Origin: Mesorhabditis belari
Lineage: Eukaryota > Nematoda > Chromadorea > Rhabditida > Rhabditidae
Length of the DNA stretch: 64,000 nucleotides
Reading direction: 5' to 3'
Assembly (NCBI GenBank): GCA_958450365.1
Contig: CAUEEP010000742.1
Coordinates: 3,955,001 to 4,019,000 of the forward strand
Made by a program: the position numbers and the translations under genes
Part shown: positions 11,623 through 32,603 of the stretch, one piece after another
How positions within the stretch are numbered: position 1 is the first letter of the stretch
Layout: the number at the start of each line of letters is the position of its first letter
Notes under the pieces: model-generated
Seen by the model: the letters and a program-made list of their open reading frames with translations, nothing else
What the model was told of the DNA's origin: nothing
The model's database searches: none

Positions 11623-12230
11623 ATTTGAAACCATTTGAAAATTATTTGAAATCATTTGAAATCATTTGAAAATCATTTGAAATCATTTAAAACCATTTGA
11701 AAACTATTTGAAATCATTTGAAATCATTTGATATCATTTGAAATCATTTGAAATCATTTGAAATCATTTGAAATCATTTGATATCATTTGAAATCATTTG
11801 AAATCATTTGAAATCATTTGATATCATTTGAAATCATTTGAAATCATTTGAAATCATTTGATATCATTTGAAATCATTTGAAATCATTTGAAACCCTTTC
11901 AAAATCATTTGAAACCATTTGAAATCATTTGAAATCATTTGAAATCATTTGAAAATCATTTGAAAATCATTTGAAATCATTTGAAACCATTTGAAATCAT
12001 TTGAAATCATTTGAAACAATTTTAAATCATTAGAAATCCTTGAAATCATTTGAAATCATTTGAAATCATTTCAAAACCATTTGAAATCATTTGAAAATCA
12101 TTTGAAATCATTTGTAAACCATTTGAAACCATTTGAAACCCTTCGAAAATCATTTGAAAATCATTTGAAATCATTTGAAATCATGAAACCATTTGAAAAC
12201 CATTTGAAACCATTTGAAAACTGTTGAAAA
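11623..12230. repeat. 10-bp array, TTTGAAATCA, with 40-bp higher order
   Basis: About 58 copies of TTTGAAATCA and close variants. Between about 11730 and 11880 a GATATC variant recurs every fourth unit, giving a 40-bp higher-order period. Edge units are more diverged (AAACC, AAAATC). Confidence 0.95.
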
Positions 12231-12624
12231 ATATTGATTCGATTTCTCTGTTTTACATCCAAGCAAACAGATCACTTTTCATCAGATGTGAAAAAGTTTT
12301 CGCGAAAAGAAAATTGACCAACTTGCGCAAAAGAATTTCGTTTTTTTAACTCCGTTTTTCTCTTTTCATTCAACTCGGATTAACAGTACAAATAAGCGAA
12401 AAGGAAAAGAGTGACAGACTAAAGAAATATTGAAATCGATGTGTTCTGGGAATGGATTGAGTGCTTAATTTTGTCTACTTTTTATCCGTCTACCTTCTTC
12501 TCACCGTTTGACAAGTCAACTCTTTTTAAGCTTTTCAATAAACAGTCACTTTTTTGACATTTTCTTTAAAGTATTGATCGAAACAAACCTTTTTTTGTTA
12601 GGTACTATTACAGTATTTACGGTA

Positions 12625-12830
12625 ATTACTTAACTAATAACTTAATTACTTAATTACTTAACTAATAACTTAACTAATAACCTAATTACTTAACTAATAA
12701 CTTAATTACTTAAGTAACAACTTAATAACTTAAGTAATAGCTTAATTACTTAACTAATTACTTAATTACTTAACTAATAACTTAATAACTTAAGTAATAG
12801 CTTAATTACTGAACGAATTACTTGACTTAA
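12625..12830. repeat. AT-rich tandem array (TAACTAATAACTTAATTACT)
   Basis: Degenerate units of about 10 and 20 bp built from ACTTAATTACTT and ACTAATAACTT. Confidence 0.88.
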
Positions 12831-13391
12831 ATGTTTTAGTATTCAAGTAGAGTACTAAAATAGTTCAACTTTCATCGCAGTCTTTGATTTGATCGATCAA
12901 GGATTTTAACGTGCTTTCTATGTAAGGAATCGGCTGAATGAAAGGCCAAATAAACTAGTCACATTTGTCAAGTAGTGGGTCTAACTGACTGACTGACTGA
13001 CTGAATGACTCTCACAAAGGGGACAAGGGGGTGAAAGAAGGTTGCGGAAGCGGACACCCTCTCATCTACACCCTCTTTTTTTTCTTTTTGAACAGTGAAC
13101 GACTAGATAGGACAAGATGACTGACGAAAACTGGATTCCAAAAATTTTCTCGTCTCTTTTCTTTCTTTTTCCTTCCTTGTCCCTTGTCTTTCCTTTTCCC
13201 CTTTTCCCACTATCTTTCCCGTTTTCTCGATCAGAGTTGCGCATCTCCTTCACTTTTCTTCCACACCAAGGTGCATAGATTGATGGAATCCATCGATTTT
13301 CACAGACTTTTTCGATCTAATCTCATTTCCTATCATATGATACCGATTTTCAGCTGACTAGATCGATCGTGATACTTCTTGGGAAAACATA

Positions 13392-13687
13392 TACCGTATT
13401 TTCTGTAATAGTAGTGCACTCTACTATTTTTTCAACCCCCCTTCAGCCTACACTACTATTACAGACTGCATTATTATTACAAACTGCACTACTATTACAG
13501 ACTGCACTACTATTAGACTGCACTACTATTACAAACTGCATTACTATTACAGACTGCACTACTATTAGACTGCATTACTATTACAGACTGCACTACTATT
13601 ACAAACTGCATTACTATTACAGACTGCACTACTATTACAGACTGCATTACTATTACAAACTGCATTATTATTATAGAAAATACGGTA
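13392..13687. mobile_element. MITE family A copy with satellite interior
   Basis: It begins TACCGTATTTTCTGTAATAG and ends TATAGAAAATACGGTA, the family A ends. The usual interior is missing, and 13448-13670 is instead a run of units ACTGCACTACTATTACAG, alternating CATT and CACT. The unit is itself the family's TAGTAGTGCA end sequence in inverted form. Confidence 0.85.
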
Positions 13688-14311
13688 TGTAAAAATGGGA
13701 ATTATTACGAATCACTCGAAAGATTCGTGATGTTTTCACAGTGTTCTCTAGATTTTTTTTCAATCCAATTTTCCCCTATTTTGCACAAAAACTTCGAGAT
13801 CTTAGAGCTAATTTTGTTTTTCTTTTGGGAATAATTGCCGTCTTTTTATTTTGCTTTGTTTTGATGATTCTCATCAAACCACGATTTCGAGTTTTTTTTC
13901 CTGTAATAAATGGTTTCATTTCAATATTTAATTGCTTCTGTTTTTCTTTTTATTTCGCTTTTCAAAACTCTTTTACTTTCCTTTTAAAGCCATTCCATTT
14001 TTAAGAACGATCTCACTGAAGAAACTAAATATTGCTCAATTTCTTCAAAAAAGAGCTCTTATCCTTTAAATTTTCGGAATTTACTCAAATATTTAAATTT
14101 TCAAATACCCAAAAAAAAGATCCTTTTTCAACACCAAAACATCAAAAATACCCGAAAATATTGAGAAATTAGATCAGAAAAACGTGAGACGTGTAGATTT
14201 CATCAAATTTTGAAATGATTCTGAATATTTCAGATGGTTTAATTAAACTTTTCTTCAACTCTTCTTCAACTTCAACTTCTTCAACTCTTCTCAAGTGACC
14301 AAATCCCATAT

Positions 14312-14680
14312 TGTAAGCAAGACTAGCCTAGTAAGCAGGACTAGCCTAGTAAGAAAGACTAGACTAGTAAGAAAGACTAGACTAGTAAGCAAGACTAGCC
14401 TAGTAAGCAAGACAGAGACAGCCTAGTAAGCAAGACAGACGTAGCGACAGCCAGTAAGCAAGACAGCCTAGTAAGCAAGACTAGCCATAAGCAAGACTAG
14501 ACTAGTAGCAAGCAGCCTAGAAGCAAGACAGCCTAGTAAGCGGACTAGCCAGTAAGAAAGACAGACTAGTAGCAAGACTAGCCTAGTAAGCAAGACTAGC
14601 CTAGTAAGCAGGACTAGCCTAGTAAGAAAGACTAGACTAGTAAGCAAGACTAGCCTAGTAAGAAAGACTAGACTATATTT
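14312..14680. repeat. 18-bp tandem array
   Basis: Units of AGTAAGCAAGACTAGCCT with GAAAG variants. The middle (14410-14570) is degraded by many small deletions and the two ends are better preserved. Confidence 0.93.
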
Positions 14681-15178
14681 TGTAAGAAAAATGTAGACGA
14701 CTCCTTGAAATATGATGATTTTCTCTAAAAATTTTGCAGAATTTCATTTTCGCCTTACTGAAAGTCTTTGTAAACCTTTTTTCGTAGTAAAATTTTACAG
14801 CAAAGTATCAATACTGACTTTAGCCATTGTTCAGACAATTTGCAAGACTACAGGAAACAATCAATTTTGACAATCACATCACATAAACCTTAAAATCTTA
14901 AAAAATTAGATCAAAAAAACATGATTTCAGTGTAGATTTCAGCAGAAATCACATTTTTGCTCAACTAAAATTACTTCTGAAGAATATTTTTACGTATTTT
15001 TCAGTAAATTGCTGTGTTCCGATGGTCTTCCGCTTGTTTTATTGCACTTTTTCACATTTTGGATACAAATTTCGGGGAATTTTGACTGAAATGAACCCAT
15101 TTTTTCTGGAGATTATTCATTGAAATCGTTATTTTCACAAGTTATTTCAATCTTCGATGAAGAAAAGCGGGGTAGGCT

Positions 15179-15420
15179 AATTTCCGCAATCTGTTTTTGC
15201 GCAACAGCGCCATTTGCGCAGCTCGCTATAACTTTCTTCTAAGTCGGCTAATCTTTATGATTTTCGTTTCATTTTGTAGATCTCAATAAGTGCAACAAAA
15301 TGAAACCAACATCATAAAGTTTGGCCGGCTTAAAAGAAAGCTATGGCGAGTGGCGCAAATGACCCAGTTTCGCAAATGACCCTGTTGTGCAAAAACAAAT
15401 TGCGGAAATAAGCCTACCCC
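15179..15420. mobile_element. MITE family C, copy 1
   Basis: A 242-bp fold-back with ends GGGGTAGGCTAATTTCCGCA and the complement TGCGGAAATAAGCCTACCCC. Both arms carry AATCTTTATGAT, TTTCATTTTGT and TTGCGCAA words, and a short AGATCTCAATAAGTGCAAC loop lies in the middle. Confidence 0.88.
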
Positions 15421-15675
15421 AGAAAAGCTGCACTTTTCTTTTCTCACTACTCATTCAGTGTACTTTTGCAAGTGTTGCTCGAATCTCTATTCTTCATAAG
15501 ATCACTGCTTTCTGGAAATTGAAAATTGATTTAATAAGTCGACGAATTGGTGAGACTTACGAAGTTTTTCTTTCTCATTTTCGAAAATGTGTCAAAATTT
15601 TGAGCTATCGGAATTCTGTCTTCTAGAATTATGATTCAATGACTGCATTTTGAATTTTGAATTTTGAATTTTGAA

Positions 15676-15929
15676 TCTTTTCATCTTTCTATCTTTCTAT
15701 CTTTCTATCTTTCTTTCTTTCTATCTTTCAATCTTTCTATCTTTCTTTCTATCTTTCAATCTTTCTATCTTTCTATCTTCCTTTCTTTCTATCTTTCTAT
15801 CTTTCTATCTTTCTATCTTTCTTTCTTTCTATCTTTCAATCTTTCTATCTTTCTATCTTCCTTTCTTTCTATCTTTCTATCTTTCTATCTTTCTATCTTT
15901 CTTTCTTTCTATCTTTCTATCTTTCTATA
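15676..15929. repeat. CTTT/CTAT tetranucleotide array
   Basis: Low-complexity (TCTATCTTTCTT)n tract. The Phe/Ser/Leu-rich open frames over it are artefacts. Confidence 0.95.
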
Positions 15930-16339
15930 GTAAAAGATTCAAAAGAGAATATCTTTAAATCTTCATTAGATTTGATCTTCTTCTTGGATGGAATTGATCT
16001 AATCTTCATTAGAATTGAAATCTAAGATTTATCAAGATAAAAGAAACACTTTTCTAAATGAATTGGAATCAAAAATTATCAGAAAAACAAGATTCGAGTG
16101 GATTGTTGAATGGATTTCTCGGTCTAAAAGGAGCTATTCTTTCTAATTTGTTCAAACAAATAAAAAGTAATCGATTTCGTTTGAAATTTTTCGTGGAAAA
16201 GATCCCACTTTTTCGAAAACCCCAAAACAATATGGAAATTCGGGTTTAGTGAATTGATTCGAAAAGTTTTCACGAGCATTGAAACAATGTGAAAATAAAT
16301 TATGAGTAAATTGATTGAGGGATAAAACATTTTTGAATT

Positions 16340-16612
16340 GAAAGATCTATATTCTTGAATTGAACAGTCTACATTCTTGAATTGAACAGTCTACATTCTT
16401 GAATTGAACAATCTACATTCTTAAATTGAACAATCTATATTCTTGAATTGAACAGTCTATATTCTTGAATTGAACAGTCTACATTCTTGAATTGAAAGAT
16501 CTATATTCTTGAATTGAATAATCTATATTCTTGAATTGAACAGTCTACATTCTTGAATTGAACAATCTATATTCTTGAATTGAACAATCTACATTCTTGA
16601 ATTGAAAAATCT
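16340..16612. repeat. 22-bp tandem array
   Basis: About 12 copies of TTGAATTGAACAGTCTACATTC with A/T and C/T point variants. Confidence 0.93.
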
Positions 16613-17097
16613 AGCTCAATTGTTCAAAGAACAATCTTTGAACAAGTGAACAAATCTTCTTTTTCTGATAATTTTTGATTCGAATTCCTTTAGAAAAGTG
16701 TTTGTTTTATCCTCATTTTTATGAGGTTCAAGGTTTTCGAGTAGTTTCCTTTTGTCGAGTACGAGAGTGATGTGAATGTTTGAAAAGTGGGAAGTCAACC
16801 TTGACGAACTATTAGGGCTAACGGGAGAGTTAAATCTCGTTCTTTTTGCCTTAAAAAGTGCTAGATCAAAAGATTTTTAAGAAGAGAGTAGCGTTTTAGG
16901 CTAAACAAATGCAAATCGAGCTCTGGATAGTTCTGGTGCACAAGGAAAGAAAGCTAAAGTCATAGCCACTTTCTTGACTTACTATCTTAGATTCAAATTT
17001 TCAGATTACTTAAATTTTATTATAATTTCATTTTTATAACATTTTTATAACATTTTTACATTTATATTCTCTATTCTTGAATACGCTTCTTTGATTT

Positions 17098-17255
17098 GAA
17101 ATGCTTTAAACTTGGTGAGACTCCTCTATTAAATCTCCTTTAAACTTTAAACTTGGTGAGACTCCTTCTCTATTAAATCTCCTTTAAACTTGGTGAGACT
17201 CTTTCTCTATTAAATCTCCTCTAAACTTTAAACTTGGTGAGACTCCTTCTCTATT
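17098..17255. repeat. 37-bp tandem repeat
   Basis: Four units containing AAACTTGGTGAGACTCC and TCTATTAAATCTCC, with variable AAACTT spacers. Confidence 0.88.
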
Positions 17256-17479
17256 ATCACTCTACTTCACTGAACATAATCACCACTCAAAAGTTGTCAG
17301 CTTCATCAGCTTCTTCAAAAGCTGTCAGCTTAATCGAGTTGAGTCTCTGTAAATGTATAACCGACAAGTACCAGAGAAAATTATCAAAAAAAGAAAAGAG
17401 AAATAATATTTTGCTTTGAACAGGGTTTAGATAAGCTAAAAGATGAATCAAAGTCAGCTTCTTGCTTAATCGAGTTGAG

Positions 17480-17563
17480 TCTCTGTGGATATCAATGAGT
17501 CTGTCTGGATATCAATGAGTCTATCTGGATATCAATGAGTCTATCTGGATATCAATCAGTCTA
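17480..17563. repeat. 20-bp tandem repeat (ATCAATGAGTCTATCTGGAT)
   Basis: Four to five copies of the 20-bp unit. Confidence 0.9.
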
Positions 17564-18504
17564 TCACAAGTACCAATCTCTTTTAAACTCGAAAACTTTT
17601 CAAATCAATTGTTTCAACTCTTTTAACTCATCAAAAACTCAATTCCCAATTTCCATATTGTTTTCCGATTGTCAAAAAGTGCAATCCTTCAAAAATGAAA
17701 TCGATCAGTTGTATGGGTGATGACGTTTTTTCCCGTCGCATATGTGGGGGACGATTCGAGTAAAAAAAACGGAGAGAGAGAGAGTTTTCGAGAGAATAAA
17801 CGGCAAAGATAGACAAGGGATTACCCGTTTTTGGAGAGAGATTTGAAAGTTTTCAAAAACGGACCCCCGATGAACTTATTGGTGGTTTTTCCTAAATCTA
17901 GGCAAGCATAAATCTTCATGATTCATGGACATACCGACAATTTTGACATTTCCCCCAACTGTCTCACTGGAAATCATGTTTTTATCAAAAAAAAAAGCTC
18001 TCATTCCCATAAAACTTTGATTTGACAGGGTAAAATCTTTCAAATTTCACAAATTTTACTTTATTTCATGCCAGTTTAAGATTTTTAAACGAATCTTAAT
18101 CGATATTTAGACTTCAATCTATTCAATCTATTCAATCTATTCAATCTATTCAATCTTCAACCTACAATCAATATTTACAACTTTAAAGCTAACCATTTCG
18201 TCAATCGTCAAGTTCATCGTTTACAAGGATGAAAAGAAATTTGAACTGAAATCTTGCTGCACAAAATTTTTCAAATCATTAAACTCAATTACAATTTGAA
18301 TCTATTTTTATTTAATCTATTTGTCAAGTCTATCTAATTAATTTGTTGAAAATTTCTAATTTACATTGAAATCAAATCAATTCAATTCAATTCAATTCAA
18401 TTTTTACTTTAGTAACTTCATTCAGTCTTTCTTAGACTCTCTTTCTTCCTTTCTCTTCCCCTTTCTTCCCCTCTCTTCCTGCTTTCCCTCTTCTTTGGCA
18501 AGAA

Positions 18505-18577
18505 GATACCAGATAGCTCAATGGTTAGAGCATCTACCTGGAAAGCGAGGGTTCAATCCCCTCTCCAGAAATCTTTC
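18505..18577 (+). pseudogene. tRNA-like relic upstream of receptor kinase gene
   Basis: A box-A-like TAGCTCAATGGTTAGAGC is followed by a perfect T arm (GAGGGTTCAATCCCCTC). The anticodon arm and acceptor stem do not pair and the spacing between boxes is too short. It resembles the minus-strand relic at 54661-54727. It is a decayed tRNA or SINE head, about 110 bp upstream of the receptor start codon. Confidence 0.6.
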
Positions 18578-18662
18578 TTTACCATTCCTCACTTTATTGC
18601 AATCACTGCAAAGTTCATTCGATTCCCTGAATCTCATTTCAAATCTCATTTCATTTCCATTT

Positions 18663-18676
18663 CATTTCCATTTCAG
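18663..18676 (+). promoter_or_regulatory. candidate spliced-leader acceptor
   Basis: The sequence CATTTCCATTTCAG ends 11 nt before the receptor kinase ATG. No donor or upstream coding exon is needed, so this pyrimidine-rich AG fits a trans-splice acceptor. This is inferred from nematode biology. Confidence 0.5.
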
Positions 18677-18687
18677 CTGACTCTCGT

Positions 18688-29133
<10,446 letters not shown>

Positions 29134-29427
29134 AAGATCTCCTTTCATTGACAATTGTACTTAATCTTTGACTGAATCTTGACTAGACATCTTTCTGAAT
29201 TAATTTTCTGAATTTTGAAAGGACTACGGTAAATTTCCCAATCTCTTATTTGCTTTATCCCATTTTTTTTGGCCTTATTTCTGGAGATTTATGCCATTTT
29301 CTCTGTTTTTAAATGATCAGTTCCGACAATTGCTCTCTTCAACGGGTACTCATAAAAATAAATGAAATAGACAGACTTTTGCATAATATTTGTCCATGTA
29401 CAGTATCTCAATTCGTGCTTGATTTTG

Positions 29428-29856
29428 GGGGTAGGCTAATTTCCGCAATTTGTTTGTGCGCAACTGGGTCGTTTGCGCAACTCGTCATGACTTTTTCTAA
29501 GTGGGCCAATCTTTATGATGTTGGTTTCATTTTGTAGCACTTATTGAGATCTACAAAATGAAACAAAAATCATAAAGATTGGCCGACTTAGAAGAAAGTT
29601 ATGACGAGTTGAGCGAATGAGCTAGTTGTTTGTTTGCGCGAATTTGTTTGTGCGCAACTCGCCATAACTTTCTTCTAAGCCGATCAATCTTTATGATGTT
29701 GGTTTCATTTTGTAGATCTCAATAAGTGCAACAAAATGAAACCAACATCATAAAGATTGGTCCAACTTAGAAAAAGTCATGACGAGTTGCGCAAACGACC
29801 CAGTTTCGCAAATGATCCTGTTGCGCAAAAAAAAATTGCGGAAACTAGCCTACCCC
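29428..29856. mobile_element. MITE family C, double-length copy
   Basis: It has the same ends as the copy at 15179 (GGGGTAGGCTAATTTCCGCA and TTGCGGAAACTAGCCTACCCC, nearly). The fold-back core (AATCTTTATGATGTTGG, TTTCATTTTGTAG, ACTTAGAA) is present twice in tandem, giving 429 bp instead of 242. Confidence 0.88.
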
Positions 29857-30370
29857 GTTTTTTGTTCACAATTACCAAAAACATCTTTACAATCAAGAAA
29901 AGTTTTTGGAAATCATTTTGAAGTCAAGTGTAATATATTTTTGTTTTTGAATAAAGATATTTCGATTTGAAACTTTTACTAGACAGTCACAAATCATAAT
30001 GAAAACAAAGATTTCAATCTGCTCATTCAAAAAATCGCAATTTACATTTCAAATTTAATTGATATTTATTAAGTTGACTCATAAGCCTTGATAACACTTT
30101 GTTTTACTAGCGTTTATAAATCACAAATTCATCAATTAACCTACGATTTGCTTCAAACAAATGGTATAACTAATAGCTAATAACTAATAACGTGTAAGGC
30201 AACTTAATATACAGGGTGTTCCAAAAAAAAGTCAGTTCAGCTCGATTTTTCTCAGAATTTCTAGTGGTTCTTGAAGGTTTTTGTGGTGTTAAAGTGAATA
30301 TTTTGGGCGGGTAAATTTTTGATATTTTGTGACTTTTTTCCGATTCCATGACTTCCAATACATGGGAAAT

Positions 30371-30765
30371 TTCTGAGCCACCACCATGGTCACCGCCACC
30401 ATCTGAGCCACCACCATGATCACCACCACCATCTGAGCCACCACCATGGTCACCGCCACCATCTGAGCCACCACCATGATCACCACCACCATCTGAGCCA
30501 CCACCATCTGAGCCACCACCATGGTCACCGCCACCATCTGAGCCACCACCATGATCACCACCACCATCTGAGCCACCACCATGATCACCACCACCATCTG
30601 AGCCACCACCATGATCACCACCACCATCTGAGCCACCACCATGATCACCACCACCATGGTCACCACCACCATCTGAGCCACCACCATGATCACCACCACC
30701 ATCTGAGCCACCACCATGGTCACCACCACCATGGTCACCACCACCATCTGAGCCACAACCATGAG
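30371..30765. repeat. 30-bp array (CCACCATCTGAGCCACCACC)
   Basis: About 13 copies of a 30-bp unit with TGATC/TGGTC alternation inside the long-TIR element. Read on the minus strand it gives a repeated GGGDHGGGSD decapeptide, hence a 202-codon frame. I take this to be a repeat artefact rather than a protein. Confidence 0.93.
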
Positions 30766-30937
30766 AATTTTGTTGCAAAAAAAATGATTTTGCGCAAAAA
30801 AAAAGTGGATCACGGTATTTAGTGCATTTTGGTGCGCGAATGTTTTAATTTTAATGTTTAAAAACATTAAAACCAACAAAACATTAAAAATTAAAACATT
30901 AAAAAAAGATTAAGCAACTAAAAAATTAACATTAACA

Positions 30938-31285
30938 TTAATTAAAGAGGATCGTTGTGTTCACTGTGCGCGAGCACAATCGCACTCGATCTGGCATAAA
31001 AGGTTTCCAAATATAGTTCCCTTCTCGCTTGTTCAATCGGAAGCGTCCATTTTGGGTCATCCGGTAACCAATCCGTTGTCTGCCCCGTATGGTCACCGCT
31101 TCCCAAACTAACTTCGGCTGTAGAATTGGCAAACCCAGTTCCGGCTCATTTTGACCACAATGGTGGGTTCTCCGCCGGGCGAAATGGGACCCCAAGTGCC
31201 TGTAAAAGGGTGCTGAAGGGAGCCGCTGTGAATTTTTGGATTCATCCCAAGGATTTCGGTCCGCAGGGGCAGCAAAAAAACTCAT
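30938..31285 (-). pseudogene. possible transposase fragment
   Basis: A minus-strand frame of 115 codons includes KLVWEAVTIRGRQRIGY and RFRLNKREGNYIW. This faintly recalls the VWGAVS-x-x-G region of Tc1/IS630 DDE transposases. No other catalytic motif is visible. The assignment rests on this short resemblance and on its place inside a terminal-inverted-repeat element. Confidence 0.35.
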
Positions 31286-32591
31286 GAAACGACACTACAG
31301 GGTGTTCCATAGAAAAAAAATCCACTTCTGATCAAATTTTCAAAATATTTTCTGGTGGCTCAAGGTGGTAGCTTTCTTTCACCTGTCCACGGCAAGGTTT
31401 GGAATTTAAAAATTGAACTAAACTGGGGGAGCGAAATCGGGGTAGTCAAAAAAGGCGACAAAATGAAGACGCAATTTAGGCGTTTTGGTCCAGAGAAATC
31501 TATGTTGCTGTGAATCGATAAAAGATCGAGCGCAAAGAGTTTCGTATATAGCCAAATTTTTCAGAATAATCTTTTCAGTCGATTTCTTTATAGAGTATCG
31601 AATTTTACGAAAAACGAGTTTTTGCACTTGAATTTGCTTGGAAAAGGTGGTAAATTGTCTTAAAAAGATAGAAAAATTAATGTTAAACATGATTTGTTTG
31701 AAGCAAACCGTAGGTTAATTGATGAATTTGTGATTTATAAACACTAGTAAAACAAAGTGTTATCATGGCTTATGAGTCAACTTAATAAAATCGATTTCAG
31801 TGTTCCATCATTCCATAGAAATTCTTCATTGAAAACTCACAAGGATCTTGTTATCGCTTGAAAACTGAATGTTCTATTTCAATAAGATTTCCCAGTTCCC
31901 CGGCCTCACAGAAGCGATGAGGAATCGTGATCGTGTCGAACGATGAATGAACCTCCGTTTTTTCCCATTTCACTGTGCCGCACAACTAGGCCGATTAGGG
32001 TAGTTAGCTGATTGGACGGCGATTTTCGTTTATTTCGCAAAAAAACAAAATGAGTCGAGAGGAAAGACCAGATCGCACACAGAAACGCACACGAAACGAA
32101 CACGACAAGCTGGCTATCGATCCATTCAACATCTCATTGATCAAACGTCATTCAAACTCATTCTCTTTCTTTCGGATTTCATTTTGTTTGTTGATACTGA
32201 TACATAATTATTGTAATACCTTAGATTTTGCCTTCTTAGCTTTTTACCTAAGAATTCTAACGAATCTAGTCAATCTTCTAAACTTCTTTCACAATCTTCT
32301 ACTCTACTCCTTTCATTTTGGTATTCTACACCAATTTCAGTATTGCTTACCTTACAAAAATCTACAATATGACTGAAATAAAAGAATCCGCTCAATAATA
32401 CTGACTTTTGACATGTTTTTGACACTTTAGATTGACTCACAATCAATTTCAAAATCAGCTAAACCTTTAAAACCATTCCGACTTATTTTCTGAAGATCTT
32501 TTCATTTCGGCTTTCCCGAATTCGATAATTTCCAGGACTTTTCTTCACGACGGGCCACGAAAAGCTTTTTATCGTCATTTATTTTAAGGAG

Positions 32592-32603
32592 ATGAGCGCA
32601 TGA
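32592..32603 (+). promoter_or_regulatory. minimal uORF overlapping the mucin-gene start
   Basis: ATGAGCGCATGA: a three-codon upstream ORF whose TGA overlaps the main ATG (32600-32602) as ATGA. Whether it is in the mature mRNA depends on the spliced-leader site. Candidate acceptors are TTTCCAG (32530-32536) and TTTTAAG just upstream; both would keep it. Confidence 0.5.

Larger units (their letters stand above)
10714..18504. other. intergenic stretch made of repeats
   Basis: No coding exon is supported across nearly 8 kb. The open frames present (for example 13741-14004) are AT-rich runs without family motifs. The stretch holds at least eight tandem arrays and two MITEs, listed separately. The remainder is AT-rich unique sequence in which I see nothing. 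Confidence 0.6.
30065..31789. mobile_element. 1.7-kb element with about 100-bp inverted termini
   Basis: 30065-30164 and 31690-31789 are inverted copies at about 95 percent (both read TTTATTAAGTTGACTCATAA, AACACTTTGTTTTACTAG and CACAAATTCATCAATTAACC inwards). The interior holds a 30-bp array, two direct copies of ACAGGGTGTTCCA (30211 and 31297) and a 115-codon minus-strand frame. No clear target-site duplication was seen. The class is uncertain: a DNA transposon with long TIRs, or a nested insertion. Confidence 0.75.
29134..32599. other. intergenic stretch dominated by two mobile elements
   Basis: Between the receptor kinase and mucin-like genes, about half is a compound MITE (29428-29856) and a long-inverted-repeat element (30065-31789). 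A frame at 32050-32376 (MSREERPDRTQKRTRNEHDK) has no recognised motif. It may be random or a promoter-side transcript. Confidence 0.5.

Noticed and set aside
13369..13692. 107-codon Leu/Tyr repeat frame
   Set aside because: It is a read-through of the satellite inside a MITE A copy.
30170..30879. A 202-codon Gly/Asp/His/Ser repeat protein and a 196-codon Val/Met frame (minus strand)
   Set aside because: Both are readings of one 30-bp array inside a transposable element. The non-repeat flanks show no domain or signal peptide.
32050..32376. 108-codon frame starting MSREERPDRTQ
   Set aside because: Basic start then AT-rich hydrophobic run, no motif, no splice partner. It might be a non-coding leader region but cannot be supported as a gene.
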